Both the position numbers and the translations under genes were made by a program. Below are positions 1 through 8,696 of a DNA stretch of 64,000 bases, piece after piece. Origin of the DNA: Polaromonas sp. A23 (GTDB taxonomy: Bacteria > Pseudomonadota > Gammaproteobacteria > Burkholderiales > Burkholderiaceae_C); assembly GCF_002001015.1 (NCBI RefSeq), contig NZ_MUNO01000006.1:1-64000 (forward strand), in the 5' to 3' direction. Under the pieces are notes generated by a model. It was not told where the DNA came from. It made no database searches and was given only the letters and a program-made list of their open reading frames with translations. Numbering within the stretch: position 1 is the stretch's first letter; every line of letters begins with the position of its first letter.

Positions 1-285
<285 letters not shown>

Positions 286-386
286 TTTTTTCGACTCCAA
301 ATACCTTAGGGATTTACTTACGAAATTTGTCACACCACCCAACCACTCCAGCCAGCCCAGCTGAACACCGGACCGCACCGCTGAAA

Positions 387-461
<75 letters not shown>

Positions 462-510
462 CAAATTCAAAACTCTTTCACTGCCAAATACAAACCAGCG
501 CTTATTGTTA

Positions 511-584
511 TGGAGCGGGAGACGGGAATCGAACCCGCGTCATTAGCTTGGAAGGCTAGGGTTCTACCATTGAACTACTCCCGC
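511..584 (-). tRNA. tRNA-Gly (TCC anticodon)
   Basis: A 74-nt cloverleaf on the minus strand with encoded CCA. The acceptor stem is GCGGGAG/CTCCCGC, the anticodon loop is CTTCCAA (anticodon TCC, reading GGA), and the T loop has GTTCGATTC. The first anticodon-stem pair appears to be a C-A mismatch, which is tolerable. It is the middle tRNA of the tRNA-tuf operon. Confidence 0.96.
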
Positions 585-676
585 ATCGGCCGCCTTTTTT
601 ACGCTCTTACGCTCTAAAAAACCCCGAAACGCGGCACCTTGATTACCCATGCCGCGCCTGCAAATCAATTCATCGC

Positions 677-762
677 TGGTGGAGAGGGCTGGATTCGAAC
701 CAGCGTACTCGTTAGAGGGCAGATTTACAGTCTGCTGCCATTAACCACTCGGCCACCTCTCC
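677..762 (-). tRNA. tRNA-Tyr (GTA anticodon)
   Basis: An 86-nt class II tRNA on the minus strand with encoded CCA. The acceptor stem is GGAGAGG, the anticodon stem-loop is CAGA-CTGTAAA-TCTG (anticodon GTA), there is a long variable arm, and the T loop has GTTCGAATC. It is the first gene of the tRNA-tuf operon, about 9 nt after the predicted transcription start. Confidence 0.97.
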
Positions 763-777
763 TTTGGCGAACCTCAG

Positions 778-807
778 ATTATGCCATGGATATTTGACAA
801 CTGGCAA
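778..807 (-). promoter_or_regulatory. Predicted sigma-70 promoter of the tRNA-tuf operon
   Basis: Read on the minus strand, TTGCCA (802-807) and CATAAT (778-783) are separated by 18 nt. Initiation would fall near 771, about 9 nt before the 5' end of tRNA-Tyr. The position directly ahead of a tRNA operon makes this a good candidate. It is a motif match only. Confidence 0.6.
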
Positions 808-824
808 TGTGCAACAACAAGTGC

Positions 825-1595
825 TTACCACGTTACAGGGCGCCGACCGTGGCTTTGCAGAAAGTCATTGGCGGCGCTGAAATGGCCGCATTCGATGAAG
901 GGTTTGGGTGGACGCAAAGCCGACAGCGGCGAAGGGTGATTGGCCGTCAACACCTGATGGCGGGCGGCAATCAATGCCTGTTTTGCCTGGGCGTGCGCAC
1001 CCCATAACATGAACACCACCGGCTCGGGTTTGGCGGAAACCGCGCTGATCAGCTGGTCGGTGAGGGTTTCCCAACCCCGGCTGGCATGGCTGGCGGCCTG
1101 GCCGTCCTCGACCGTCAGGCTGGTGTTGAGCAGCAACACGCCCTGCCGGGCCCAGCGTTCCAGCGAACCGCCTGAATGCGCCTCAGCCTCAACACCCGGG
1201 TCGCGCGCCAGTTCCTTGAAGATATTGCGCAGGCTGGGCGGCGGCTTGATCCCGTCGGGCACCGAAAAAGCCAACCCATGCGCCTGGCCGGGGCCGTGGT
1301 AGGGGTCTTGCCCCAGGATAACGACCTCCACATCAGCCAGTGGAGTCAGTTCCAGCGCCCGGAATGGTTGGGGCGGATAAATCACAGCGCCTGCGGCAAG
1401 CCGCTGTTTGACAAACGCACCCAGCTGCCGGCCCGTGCTGCTGGCCAGGAAACGCTCGATTTCGGGCACCCAATCAGCCGCCAACGGCCAATCTGCCGGA
1501 TTCCAGCGAGTCAGGCGCGCACTGTGCCCCGCGCGCTCAGGCAGCAGCTGCGACGGGTTTTCAAAGGCCAGATCGGCCTGTGGTCCTTTAGGCAT
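825..1595 (-). CDS. ung: Uracil-DNA glycosylase
   Basis: Family 1 uracil-DNA glycosylase, which removes uracil from DNA and starts base-excision repair in the cytoplasm. The 256-residue protein carries the water-activating motif [17 protein letters not shown] near residue 95 (catalytic Asp about 97) and the C-terminal HPSPLS motif near residue 220. The first 40 residues are a longer and less conserved N-terminal extension than in E. coli Ung (229 aa). The start ATG at 1593-1595 immediately follows a dispersed repeat and is only 17 nt after the trpC stop, so ung is probably read from the trp operon, although it has no metabolic link to tryptophan. Confidence 0.95.
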   Translation of the reverse strand: MPKGPQADLAFENPSQLLPERAGHSARLTRWNPADWPLAADWVPEIERFLASSTGRQLGAFVKQRLAAGAVIYPPQPFRALELTPLADVEVVILGQDPYHGPGQAHGLAFSVPDGIKPPPSLRNIFKELARDPGVEAEAHSGGSLERWARQGVLLLNTSLTVEDGQAASHASRGWETLTDQLISAVSAKPEPVVFMLWGAHAQAKQALIAARHQVLTANHPSPLSALRPPKPFIECGHFSAANDFLQSHGRRPVTW

Positions 1596-1596
1596 G

Positions 1597-1624
1597 CGCG
1601 CAAGCAGCTATCTAATCAGTAGCA
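1597..1624. repeat. Dispersed repeat A, copy 1 (trpC end / ung start)
   Basis: On the minus strand this reads GATTAGATAGCTGCTTGCGC, matching the core ATAGCTGCTTGCGCCCG shared by eight other loci in the window. The trpC stop codon TAG lies inside this copy, and the ung start codon follows directly. Confidence 0.7.
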
Positions 1625-2412
1625 TCTGGAAAAAGAGCCGCAAGCGCTACCCCCGGATCGTCGGCCCGCATGAAGGCTTCGCCAACCAGAAAGGCGTGGA
1701 CTTGGGCCTCTCGCAGACGCGCCACATCGGCCGCCGTCGACACGCCAGACTCGGTCACGAGGAGCCGGTCGGCAGGCACGTGCTTCAGCAAAGTCAGCGT
1801 GGTGTCCAGCGACACCTCGAAGGTCTGCAAATTACGATTGTTGATGCCAACCAGCGGGGTTTTGAGCTTGAGCGCGCGGTCCAGCTCGGCCCGGTCATGC
1901 ACTTCCACCAGCACCGCCATGTCCAGCGAGAAGGCCAAAGCTTCCAGCGTCTTCATCTGCGCGTCGTCCAGGCAGGCGGCAATCAGCAGGATGCAGTCGG
2001 CGCCCATGACGCGCGATTCGTAGACCTGGTAAGGGTCAATAATGAAATCCTTGCGCAACACGGGCAGGCCGCAGGACGCCCTGGCCTGCTTGAGGTAGTC
2101 GGTACTGCCCTGGAAAAAATCCTTGTCAGTGAGCACCGACAAACAAGCCGCACCACATTCTGCATAGCTTTGAGCGATATCAGCTGGAATGAAATCGGCC
2201 CGCAGCACCCCTTTGGATGGGCTGGCCTTCTTGATCTCGGCGATCACGGCGGGTTTGCCGGCGGCAATTTTGGCGCGCAAGGCACCGGCAAAATCACGCG
2301 TCAGCACGCGCGACTCGGCATCAAAACGCATTGCTTCCAGCGGTTTGCGCTTGATGGCCGCCGCTACTTCCTGCCGCTTGACGGCCACGATCTTGTTGAG
2401 GATGTCAGACAT
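1612..2412 (-). CDS. trpC: Indole-3-glycerol phosphate synthase
   Basis: TrpC closes the indole ring in tryptophan biosynthesis, converting CdRP to indole-3-glycerol phosphate. The 266-residue TIM-barrel protein has the family motif [10 protein letters not shown] near residue 60, the segment [20 protein letters not shown], and [12 protein letters not shown] and TESGV in the C-terminal half. The start is taken at [13 protein letters not shown], because an upstream extension in the same frame would run into trpD. The ATG lies one nucleotide after the trpD stop, so translation is probably coupled. It is the last trp gene of the operon and is monofunctional, without the TrpF fusion seen in enterics. 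Confidence 0.96.
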   Translation of the reverse strand: MSDILNKIVAVKRQEVAAAIKRKPLEAMRFDAESRVLTRDFAGALRAKIAAGKPAVIAEIKKASPSKGVLRADFIPADIAQSYAECGAACLSVLTDKDFFQGSTDYLKQARASCGLPVLRKDFIIDPYQVYESRVMGADCILLIAACLDDAQMKTLEALAFSLDMAVLVEVHDRAELDRALKLKTPLVGINNRNLQTFEVSLDTTLTLLKHVPADRLLVTESGVSTAADVARLREAQVHAFLVGEAFMRADDPGVALAALFPDATD

Positions 2413-2413
2413 A

Positions 2414-3457
2414 TCAGGCTGCCAGGGTTTTGGAGGTGAAAACAAGCTGCTCCAGCTTGCCTTTGGCAGCGCCGGAATCAATGGCCTTGCGGGCCAGTTC
2501 AATGCCAGCCTTCATGGAGTCGGCCACATTGGCCGCATACAGCGCGGCGCCCGCGTTGAGGACGACGATATCGCGCGCTGCGCCCGGCTCTTTGTCGAGC
2601 ACGCCCCTGAGCATCTTCATGGACTGCTCGGGCGTTTCCACGCGCAGTGCTCGGTTACTGGCCATGGCCACGCCGAAGTCCTCAGGGTGGATTTCGTATT
2701 CGGTGATCTCGCCGTTCTTGAGCTCGCCGATCACGGTGGCCGCGCCCAGGCTGACCTCGTCCATGCCGTCCTTGCCGTAGACCACCAGCGCATGTTCGGC
2801 GCCCAGTCGTTGCAGCGCACGCACCTGGATACCGACGAGGTCAGGGTGGAACACGCCCATCAGAATGTTGGGCGCACTGGCCGGGTTCGTGAGCGGCCCA
2901 AGGATGTTGAAGATGGTGCGCACACCGAGTTCCCTGCGCACCGGCGCCACGTTTTTCATGGCGGGGTGGTGATTCGGTGCAAACATGAAGCCGACGCCAA
3001 CCTCCTCGATGCATTTTGCAATGGCATCAGGCTGCAGGTTGATGTTGATGCCCAGGGCTTCGAGCACGTCCGCGCTGCCGGACTTGCTGCTGACACTGCG
3101 CCCGCCATGTTTGCTGACCTTGGCGCCGGCCGCGGCGGCCACAAACATCGAGCAGGTCGAGATGTTGAAGGTGTGCGAGCCGTCACCCCCGGTGCCGACG
3201 ATGTCCACCAGGTGTGTCTTGTCGGCCACATTCACCTTGGTCGAAAACTCGCGCATCACCTGGGCGGCCGCCGTGATCTCGCCAATGGTTTCCTTTTTGA
3301 CACGCAGGCCGGTGATCAGCGCGGCCATCATGACCGGGGACATCTCCCCACTCATGATCATCCGCATGACGTGCAGCATCTCGTCATGGAAAATTTCGCG
3401 GTGTTCGATGGTGCGCTGCAGGGCTTCCTGCGGGGTGATTTTGTGGGTGTGGGGCAT
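2414..3457 (-). CDS. trpD: Anthranilate phosphoribosyltransferase
   Basis: TrpD transfers phosphoribose from PRPP to anthranilate. The 347-residue protein has the PRPP-binding loop [15 protein letters not shown] near residue 85, the motif [21 protein letters not shown], and the C-terminal catalytic region. It is a separate protein, not fused to TrpG, as in most betaproteobacteria. It follows a LysE-type gene by 43 nt and precedes trpC by one nucleotide. In the commonly seen Burkholderiales order trpD directly follows trpG; here two non-trp genes intervene. Confidence 0.96.
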   Translation of the reverse strand: MPHTHKITPQEALQRTIEHREIFHDEMLHVMRMIMSGEMSPVMMAALITGLRVKKETIGEITAAAQVMREFSTKVNVADKTHLVDIVGTGGDGSHTFNISTCSMFVAAAAGAKVSKHGGRSVSSKSGSADVLEALGININLQPDAIAKCIEEVGVGFMFAPNHHPAMKNVAPVRRELGVRTIFNILGPLTNPASAPNILMGVFHPDLVGIQVRALQRLGAEHALVVYGKDGMDEVSLGAATVIGELKNGEITEYEIHPEDFGVAMASNRALRVETPEQSMKMLRGVLDKEPGAARDIVVLNAGAALYAANVADSMKAGIELARKAIDSGAAKGKLEQLVFTSKTLAA

Positions 3458-3500
3458 TACGCGTCTCGCTTCTGTTGTTTCTGGCTGAAAAATGTCTGTG

Positions 3501-4151
3501 TCAACTCGCCGGATGGTCGGTCAGGGCCAGCTTGATGCCAAAGCCGATGAACATCACACCGGCCGCACGGTCCAGCCAATGCATGCCGCGCTGCACTGCA
3601 TCGCGCCTGGCCATCCACGCGGCGACCAGCGCCCAGCCGGTATTGACAGGGATGGCGTTGAGGTTGAACAACACACCCAGCAGCGCAAAAGCCAGCGCCG
3701 GGCTGGCGGCGTCAGGCGCGATGAACTGCGGCACAAACGCCAGGAAAAAGATCGCCACCTTGGGATTGAGCACATTGGTCCAGAAACCGCCGATGAAAAT
3801 CGCTTTCAACGGGCGCTGCGGCTCGCTGGCGGCCACAGCCCTCAGGTCAGTGGTCGCCTGCGGGCGTCTGGAAAACAGGATCTTGATGCCCACCCACAAC
3901 AGGTAGGCCGCGCCCATCCATTTAAGTACGGTGAAGGCCATGGCCGAAGTAGCCAGCAGTGCGCTGACGCCGACAGCGGCCGCGAAGATGTGGACAAAAC
4001 AACCGGTCGTGATACCCAGCCCGGCAATGATGCCGGCACGCGCGCCCGAGCGCAGTGAGTGGGTCACGATGTACAGCACATCAGGGCCCGGCGTCAGGTT
4101 GAGCAGCCAGCCGGCCGCGATGAAAAGCAACAAGTGTTGAAAATCAGGCAT
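3501..4151 (-). CDS. LysE/RhtB-family amino acid exporter
   Basis: A 216-residue polytopic inner-membrane protein of the LysE/RhtB family, whose members export amino acids such as lysine, threonine or homoserine. The N-terminal signature [20 protein letters not shown] and the motif [21 protein letters not shown] near residue 120 are diagnostic, and about six hydrophobic segments are present. It starts two nucleotides after the threonine aldolase stop, so the two genes are translationally linked. Pairing with a threonine aldolase suggests a substrate such as threonine or glycine, but the substrate cannot be read from the sequence. Both genes sit inside the trp operon. Confidence 0.9.
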   Translation of the reverse strand: MPDFQHLLLFIAAGWLLNLTPGPDVLYIVTHSLRSGARAGIIAGLGITTGCFVHIFAAAVGVSALLATSAMAFTVLKWMGAAYLLWVGIKILFSRRPQATTDLRAVAASEPQRPLKAIFIGGFWTNVLNPKVAIFFLAFVPQFIAPDAASPALAFALLGVLFNLNAIPVNTGWALVAAWMARRDAVQRGMHWLDRAAGVMFIGFGIKLALTDHPAS

Positions 4152-4153
4152 GG

Positions 4154-5200
4154 CTACTTCCTTGCGTTGAAAAATTGGCGAATGGCCGCCACAGCATGGT
4201 CCACACCGGCGATGTCCACGTCCAGGTGGGTGACAAACCGCAGCCGGTAAAGGCCGGTGGCCTGGACACCCTGCCCCGCCAGATGCTTGAGCAGCGCTGC
4301 GGACTGTTCCCTGGCCGCACCCGTCAAATCCACAAACACGATGTTGGTCTGCGGCGGCTCCACCTGCAGGCCTTCAATACCTGCCAGCCCATCGGCCAGA
4401 TGTTGGGCCAGCGCATGGTCTTGCGCCAGCCGCCCCACGTGGTGATCCAGCGCATGCGATGCTGCGGCAGCCAGCATGCCGGCCTGGCGCATGCCACCAC
4501 CCGCCATCTTGCGGATGCGATGCGCCCGGGCGATGAGTTCGCGCGAGCCGCACAAAGCGGAACCTACCGGGGCGCCGAGCCCTTTACTGAAGCACACCGA
4601 AACGGTGTCGAAGCATTGCGCAATGCGTCGCGCTTCGGCCAGTGGGTTGCTGCCCGTTTGCGCGGCCTGTGCCACTGCGGCATTAAAAAGGCGCGCACCG
4701 TCAAGATGGCGATTCAGGCCCCGGCTCTTTGCGAGCGCCGTGGCCTCTTGCAGGTAATCGAAAGGCAGCAACTTGCCACCCAGCGTGTTTTCCAGCGCCA
4801 GCAGTCGCGTGCGCGCGAAATGCGCATCGTCAGGCTTGATGGCTGCCTCGATGTCCGCCACGGCCAGGGTGCCGTCGGGCTGGTGGTTCAGAGGCTGGGG
4901 CTGCACGCTGCCAAACACTGCTGCACCGCCGCCTTCCCAGCGGTAGCAGTGCGCCATCTGCCCCACGATGTATTCGTCGCCGCGCTGGCAGTGGCTGAGG
5001 ATCGCGCACAGGTTGCTTTGGGTACCGGTGGGCACAAACAGGGCGGCTTCAAAGCCCAGCAGGCCGGCGATTTTTTCCTGTAGCGCGTTGACGCTGGGGT
5101 CGTCCGCAAAAACGTCGTCGCCCAGCGGCGCGGCCTGCATGGCTGCGCGCATGGCAGCTGTCGGCTGCGTGACGGTGTCGCTGCGCAGGTCAACAGTCAT
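4154..5200 (-). CDS. ltaE: Low-specificity L-threonine aldolase
   Basis: A PLP-dependent aldolase of the beta-eliminating lyase fold that splits L-threonine or L-allo-threonine to glycine and acetaldehyde. The 348-residue product starts MTVDLRSDTVTQPT, typical for the family, and has the PLP lysine in CFSKGLGAPVGSALCGS (Lys about 206) and LDGAR near residue 168. This start is preferred over one eight codons upstream because GGAGG lies at the right distance before it. It lies 57 nt after trpG, with a repeat in the gap, and two nucleotides before the exporter gene. Its presence between trpG and trpD is unusual. Confidence 0.93.
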   Translation of the reverse strand: MTVDLRSDTVTQPTAAMRAAMQAAPLGDDVFADDPSVNALQEKIAGLLGFEAALFVPTGTQSNLCAILSHCQRGDEYIVGQMAHCYRWEGGGAAVFGSVQPQPLNHQPDGTLAVADIEAAIKPDDAHFARTRLLALENTLGGKLLPFDYLQEATALAKSRGLNRHLDGARLFNAAVAQAAQTGSNPLAEARRIAQCFDTVSVCFSKGLGAPVGSALCGSRELIARAHRIRKMAGGGMRQAGMLAAAASHALDHHVGRLAQDHALAQHLADGLAGIEGLQVEPPQTNIVFVDLTGAAREQSAALLKHLAGQGVQATGLYRLRFVTHLDVDIAGVDHAVAAIRQFFNARK

Positions 5201-5226
5201 TTTGGCCTCCAGCCCAATAAACACGG

Positions 5227-5254
5227 TCGCAAGCAGCTATGAAATTGATAGCGG
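5227..5254. repeat. Dispersed repeat A, copy 2 (trpG-ltaE gap)
   Basis: A truncated copy: TCGCAAGCAGCTAT followed by GAAATTGATAGC, that is, the palindromic head GCTATcAATTTcATAGC plus the TGCTTGCG tail in reverse orientation. It fills most of the gap between the trpG stop and the ltaE ribosome-binding site. Confidence 0.65.
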
Positions 5255-5257
5255 ATT

Positions 5258-5830
5258 TCATGCCGCCTGCTCCAGGAAATTCCTCAGCATGGCGTGGCCG
5301 TGCTCGGTGAGGATGGACTCGGGATGGAACTGCACGCCCTGGATCGGGAGTTCCTTATGGCGCACCCCCATAATCTCGCCGTCATCGGTCCATGCGGTCA
5401 CTGCCAGCGCCTCGGGGCACGTGGCGCGCTCGATGGCCAGCGAGTGGTAGCGGTTGACCGTGAACTGCTTGGGCAGGTCCGCAAACACGCCTTCCTGCGT
5501 GGTGCTGATCACACTGGTTTTGCCGTGCATCAGCTGTTGCGCGCGAATGATTTTTCCGCCAAAGGCCGCACCCACCGCCTGATGGCCCAGGCAAACCCCC
5601 AGGATGGGCAACTTGCCGGCGAAGTGTTTGATGGCTGCCACCGAGATGCCGGCCTCCGCCGGCGAACACGGCCCCGGCGACACCACCAAAAGATCAGGCG
5701 CGCGTCCGGCAATGCCTTCCACCGTGATTTCGTCATTGCGAAACACCTCGACCTGCGCACCGAGCTCGCCAAAGTACTGGACGATGTTGTAGGTGAAAGA
5801 GTCGTAGTTGTCGATCATCAGAAGTTTCAT
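5258..5830 (-). CDS. trpG: Anthranilate synthase, glutamine amidotransferase subunit
   Basis: TrpG (component II) hydrolyses glutamine and delivers ammonia to TrpE for anthranilate formation. The 190-residue class I amidotransferase starts [20 protein letters not shown], has the oxyanion segment [15 protein letters not shown], the catalytic cysteine in [10 protein letters not shown] (near residue 80) and the His-Glu pair in [14 protein letters not shown] near the C-terminus. In betaproteobacteria this subunit is often shared with aminodeoxychorismate synthase, which I infer rather than see. It starts three nucleotides after the chorismate mutase gene, whose end provides its GAGGAGG ribosome-binding site. 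Confidence 0.96.
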   Translation of the reverse strand: MKLLMIDNYDSFTYNIVQYFGELGAQVEVFRNDEITVEGIAGRAPDLLVVSPGPCSPAEAGISVAAIKHFAGKLPILGVCLGHQAVGAAFGGKIIRAQQLMHGKTSVISTTQEGVFADLPKQFTVNRYHSLAIERATCPEALAVTAWTDDGEIMGVRHKELPIQGVQFHPESILTEHGHAMLRNFLEQAA

Positions 5831-5833
5831 GGC

Positions 5834-6145
5834 TCAGGCCTCCTCTTTCAGGCGTTTGAACTCACCGCGCTCAAATTCAATGAACGCGTCGATCATGGCG
5901 CGGTAAGTGGCTTCCATGACAGCTTCCGAAGCGCCCGCCTCGCGCGCCTGGATCCGCACGCGGTCAATGATGAATTCAATGCGCGCCGTATCCAGAATCT
6001 GGTCGGCACGCTGCTTGATGCGCGCGGCCTGGGCCACATAGCCGCCGCGCTCGGCCAGCAGGGCCACAATGCGGTCGTCCAGGGCATCGATGTGCCGGCG
6101 CACGTCGGCCATGGTGTCGCAATGTTTGATGTTTGGCGTGTTCAT
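5834..6145 (-). CDS. Small AroQ-type chorismate mutase
   Basis: A 103-residue all-helical protein of the AroQ (chorismate mutase type II) family, which converts chorismate to prephenate and includes the related isochorismate-pyruvate lyases. Visible features are the N-terminal helix VRRHIDALDDRIVALLAERGGYVAQAARIK, with the usual Arg and Lys contacts, and the C-terminal helix YRAMIDAFIEFERGEF. Its ATG overlaps the trpE stop by four bases (ATGA), so it is co-translated with trpE. Placing a chorismate mutase between trpE and trpG puts two enzymes that compete for chorismate in one transcript. A PchB-like lyase activity cannot be excluded from sequence alone. Confidence 0.88.
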   Translation of the reverse strand: MNTPNIKHCDTMADVRRHIDALDDRIVALLAERGGYVAQAARIKQRADQILDTARIEFIIDRVRIQAREAGASEAVMEATYRAMIDAFIEFERGEFKRLKEEA

Positions 6146-7641
6146 TCCAGGCCCTCCTCGACCAGCTCGGAAGCGCGCAGCAAGGCGCGCGCCTTGGCCT
6201 CCGTCTCTTTCCACTCCAGCTCGGCCACCGAATCGGCCACCACACCGGCGGCCGCCTGCACATAAAGCATCTGATCCTTGATCACGCCGGTGCGGATGGC
6301 AATTGCCACATCCATGTCGCCGGCATAACTGAGGTAGCCGCAAGCGCCGCCGTACAAGCCGCGTTTGGTCGGCTCGAGCTGGTCAATCAGCTCCATGGCA
6401 TGCACCTTGGGCGCACCTGTCAGCGTACCCGCCGGGAAGGTGGCTTTCAGCACGTCCATGCTGGTCATGCCGTCGAGCAACACGCCTTCGACATTGCTGA
6501 CGATGTGCATCACGTGGCTGTAGCGCTCCACCGAAAATGCCTCGGTCACCTTCACCGTGCCGGTTTTTGCGATGCGGCCTATGTCGTTGCGTGCCAGGTC
6601 TATCAGCATCACGTGCTCGGCACGCTCTTTGGGGTCGTTGATCAGTTCCCGCTCGACTGCCTTGTCGGCCTCCGGCGACGAAGCGCGCGGACGCGTGCCG
6701 GCCAATGGGCGGATCGTTATTTTTTGTCCTTCGTCCGTTTTCTCCTGCCGCACCAGGATTTCCGGCGACGCACCCACCACATGGAAATCTCCGAAGTGGT
6801 AGTAATACATGTAGGGGCTGGGGTTGAGTGAGCGCAACGCACGGTACAGCGACAGCGGTGACTCGGTGTAACGCTTCTTGATGCGCTGGCCCACCTGCAC
6901 CTGCATGAAATCGCCCGCTTCGATCAGCCGCTTGGCGCGCTCCACGGCAGCCAGGTAGTCGGCTTTTGCAAAATCACGCTCTGCCGGATAAGCCTGGGTT
7001 GGCTTGACCACCGGGGCGCTGACCGAATATTTGAGCTGCTCTTTCAGTTCGCGCAGGCGCTTCTTGGCATTGGCGAAGGCCTCGGGCTGGGCCGGGTCGG
7101 CGTACACAATCAGGTAAAGCTTGCCCGAAAGGTTGTCGATGACCGCCAGTTCCTCGCACTGAAGCAGCAGGATGTCCGGGCAACCCAGTGCGTCGGTCGG
7201 GCATGAGGCTTCGAGTTTTTTCTCGATGTAGCGCACCGTGTCGTAGCCGAAATAGCCGGCCAGACCGCCGCAAAAGCGCGGCAGGCCAGGCCGCAGGGCC
7301 ACCTTGAAACGCTTTTGGTAATCGCTGATGAAATCGAGCGGGTTGGCTTTCGATGTCTCGATGACCTGGCCGTCCCGGACCACCTCGGTCAGGGCGTCGG
7401 CGCCGAAGCCACTGGCCCGTACCATCGTGCGGGCCGGCAGGCCGATGAAGCTGTAGCGGCCAAACCGCTCGCCACCCACCACCGACTCCAGCAGGAAGCT
7501 GAATTTGCCCCCGTCCCTGGAGTGCGCCAGTTTGAGATAGAGGGAAAGCGGGGTTTCGAGGTCGGCAAACGCCTCCGCCATCAGCGGAATACGGTTGTAG
7601 CCCTGCTGTGCAAGGCTTTTGAATTCAAGTTCAGAGATCAT
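6142..7641 (-). CDS. trpE: Anthranilate synthase component I
   Basis: TrpE converts chorismate, with ammonia from TrpG, to anthranilate, the first committed step of tryptophan synthesis. The 499-residue protein has the N-terminal feedback domain with the LLESV segment that usually binds tryptophan, and the chorismate-binding domain with QVGQRIKKRY, RPLAGTRPRASSPEAD, ERAEHVMLIDLARNDIGRIA and GAPKVHAMELIDQLEPTKRGLYGG. The start at MISELEFKSLAQQGYNRIP is chosen because AAGGAAG precedes it and it matches the family start. A leader peptide gene with tandem-type Trp codons lies about 160 nt upstream. Confidence 0.97.
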   Translation of the reverse strand: MISELEFKSLAQQGYNRIPLMAEAFADLETPLSLYLKLAHSRDGGKFSFLLESVVGGERFGRYSFIGLPARTMVRASGFGADALTEVVRDGQVIETSKANPLDFISDYQKRFKVALRPGLPRFCGGLAGYFGYDTVRYIEKKLEASCPTDALGCPDILLLQCEELAVIDNLSGKLYLIVYADPAQPEAFANAKKRLRELKEQLKYSVSAPVVKPTQAYPAERDFAKADYLAAVERAKRLIEAGDFMQVQVGQRIKKRYTESPLSLYRALRSLNPSPYMYYYHFGDFHVVGASPEILVRQEKTDEGQKITIRPLAGTRPRASSPEADKAVERELINDPKERAEHVMLIDLARNDIGRIAKTGTVKVTEAFSVERYSHVMHIVSNVEGVLLDGMTSMDVLKATFPAGTLTGAPKVHAMELIDQLEPTKRGLYGGACGYLSYAGDMDVAIAIRTGVIKDQMLYVQAAAGVVADSVAELEWKETEAKARALLRASELVEEGLE

Positions 7642-7698
7642 GCAGCTTCCTTCAGCGGTGACTTCACGCGCGTCGGCGTGGCCACCATCATTCAGTAA

Positions 7699-7714
7699 GC
7701 CCCGAAACCGGGGC
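7699..7714 (-). promoter_or_regulatory. GC-rich hairpin in the trp leader (possible attenuator)
   Basis: The minus strand forms the stem GCCCCG-GTTT-CGGGGC about 60 nt upstream of trpE and 90 nt downstream of the trpL stop. This is the position expected for an attenuator or pause hairpin. It is not followed by a clear run of T (the sequence goes on TTACTGAATG), so whether it terminates transcription is uncertain. Confidence 0.4.
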
Positions 7715-7801
7715 CGGGATGCTCGTTGCACGCGTGGTGCAAGAGCGCATCAAAACAGGCTTGCATGACGAAGAGACCGAGGCCTCAGCATGCGAGAGCT
7801 G

Positions 7802-7867
7802 TCAGGCCCGCCAGGGCCAGGCTCCCCGGTAGCTGCTACCCGTCTGAATGATGCGATGAATGAACAT
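7802..7867 (-). CDS. trpL: trp operon leader peptide
   Basis: A 21-codon open reading frame ahead of trpE encodes a peptide beginning MFIHRII and ending in AWPWRA then TGA, so two of its last five residues are tryptophan. Two inverted repeats overlap its 3' half, GGTAGC-A-GCTACC and GGCCC-TGGC-GGGCC. Such a leader is the hallmark of ribosome-mediated attenuation: stalling at the Trp codons when charged tRNA-Trp is scarce changes the downstream RNA fold. There is no visible ribosome-binding site, and the predicted promoter would start RNA only 2-4 nt before the ATG, so the transcript may be leaderless. The peptide is predicted only. Confidence 0.75.
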   Translation of the reverse strand: MFIHRIIQTGSSYRGAWPWRA

Positions 7868-7876
7868 GGAAACCCG

Positions 7877-7905
7877 AGTGTAGCAAAGCCAAAAAGCAAC
7901 CCGAA
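7877..7905 (-). promoter_or_regulatory. Predicted trp operon promoter
   Basis: On the minus strand an extended -10 element TGC-TACACT (TACACT at 7877-7882) is preceded by 17 nt and a weak -35 TTCGGG (7900-7905). Initiation is expected near 7870, almost at the trpL start codon. An extended -10 with a poor -35 is plausible; this is a motif match only. Confidence 0.45.
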
Positions 7906-8021
7906 CCAAATTTGCAAATGAAGATCACAGACCAGTACATTCACCAGTGCACGGCAAAAAAAAGACTCCTCACAGCCTGCAGATAATGTAACTAGTAGTA
8001 ACGCTCATCTCGAAAACCCTG

Positions 8022-8050
8022 TTGCCAGAGGCCTGGCCGGGTATCAGAAT
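8022..8050 (+). promoter_or_regulatory. Predicted promoter of the chalcone-isomerase-like gene
   Basis: TTGCCA (8022-8027), a 17-nt spacer and CAGAAT (8045-8050) lie about 40 nt before the start codon at 8087. The -10 matches four of six consensus positions. The palindrome at 8058-8069 would overlap the transcription start. Confidence 0.35.
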
Positions 8051-8057
8051 ACTAAGC

Positions 8058-8069
8058 GAACGACCGTTC
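8058..8069. promoter_or_regulatory. Palindromic operator candidate GAACG-AC-CGTTC
   Basis: A perfect 5-bp inverted repeat with a 2-bp spacer lies between the predicted -10 and the ribosome-binding site of the gene at 8087. Its form is like sites bound by TetR-family repressors. No TetR gene is adjacent, so the cognate protein is unknown. Confidence 0.4.
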
Positions 8070-8086
8070 TTTTTTAGGGAGCTCTA

Positions 8087-8674
8087 ATGACTTTGGTAAA
8101 GCAATGCCTGGCGGGCACGATGGCGCTTTTGCTGGCTTTTGGTGCCGCAGCGGCGACTGTGGAGATGGCAGGCGTGAAGATGGAAGACCACCTTGACCTG
8201 CGCGGCAGCAAGCTCGTGCTTAACGGCGCCGGCGTGCGTTACAAGGCAGTGTTCAAGGTCTACACCGCCGGCCTCTACCTCGGCCAAAAGGCTGGCACGC
8301 CCGAGGAAGTGCTGGCCGTCACGGGGCCCAAGCGCATGCAGATCACCATGCTGCGTGAGATCGACTCCAACGAACTCGGAAAACTTTTCACGCGCGGGGT
8401 GCAGGACAACGCACCCAAAACCGAGATGTCCAAGCTGATTCCCGGCCTGATCAAGATGGGCCAGATTTTCGCGGACCAGAAAAAACTGGTTGCAGGCGAT
8501 GTCTTCATGATCGACTGGATCCCGGGTACGGGCACCGTGATCACGGTCAAGGGCGTGCCGCAAGGCGAACCTTTCAAGGAACCTGAATTTTTCAACGCCC
8601 TGCTGCGCATCTGGCTCGGCCCTGTCCCCGCTGACTGGAAACTCAAGGACGCCCTGTTGGGAAAACCCGCCTGA
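8087..8674 (+). CDS. Secreted chalcone-isomerase-like domain protein
   Basis: A 195-residue protein with a signal peptide (about residues 1-22, hydrophobic core ending AAA) followed by one domain resembling the bacterial chalcone isomerase-like family (Chalcone_3 type). Supporting features are LVLNGAGVRYKAVFKVYTAGLYL near residue 45 and GTGTVITVKGVPQGEPFKEPEFFNALLRIWLGPVP near the end, where plant chalcone isomerases have FxxALLxIWLG. It is probably periplasmic. Bacterial members have no known flavonoid role and may bind fatty acids, which is inference from the fold. AGGGAG precedes the ATG. The gene points away from trpE and toward gph, breaking the usual gph-trpE adjacency. Confidence 0.85.
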   Translation: MTLVKQCLAGTMALLLAFGAAAATVEMAGVKMEDHLDLRGSKLVLNGAGVRYKAVFKVYTAGLYLGQKAGTPEEVLAVTGPKRMQITMLREIDSNELGKLFTRGVQDNAPKTEMSKLIPGLIKMGQIFADQKKLVAGDVFMIDWIPGTGTVITVKGVPQGEPFKEPEFFNALLRIWLGPVPADWKLKDALLGKPA

Positions 8675-8696
8675 GCCCCAAGGCTGACGACGATCT

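Noticed and set aside
7750-7944. A 64-codon frame ahead of trpE in a different register from trpL
   Set aside because: It lacks Trp codons in a useful position, its start would lie upstream of the predicted promoter, and the trpL frame explains the region better.
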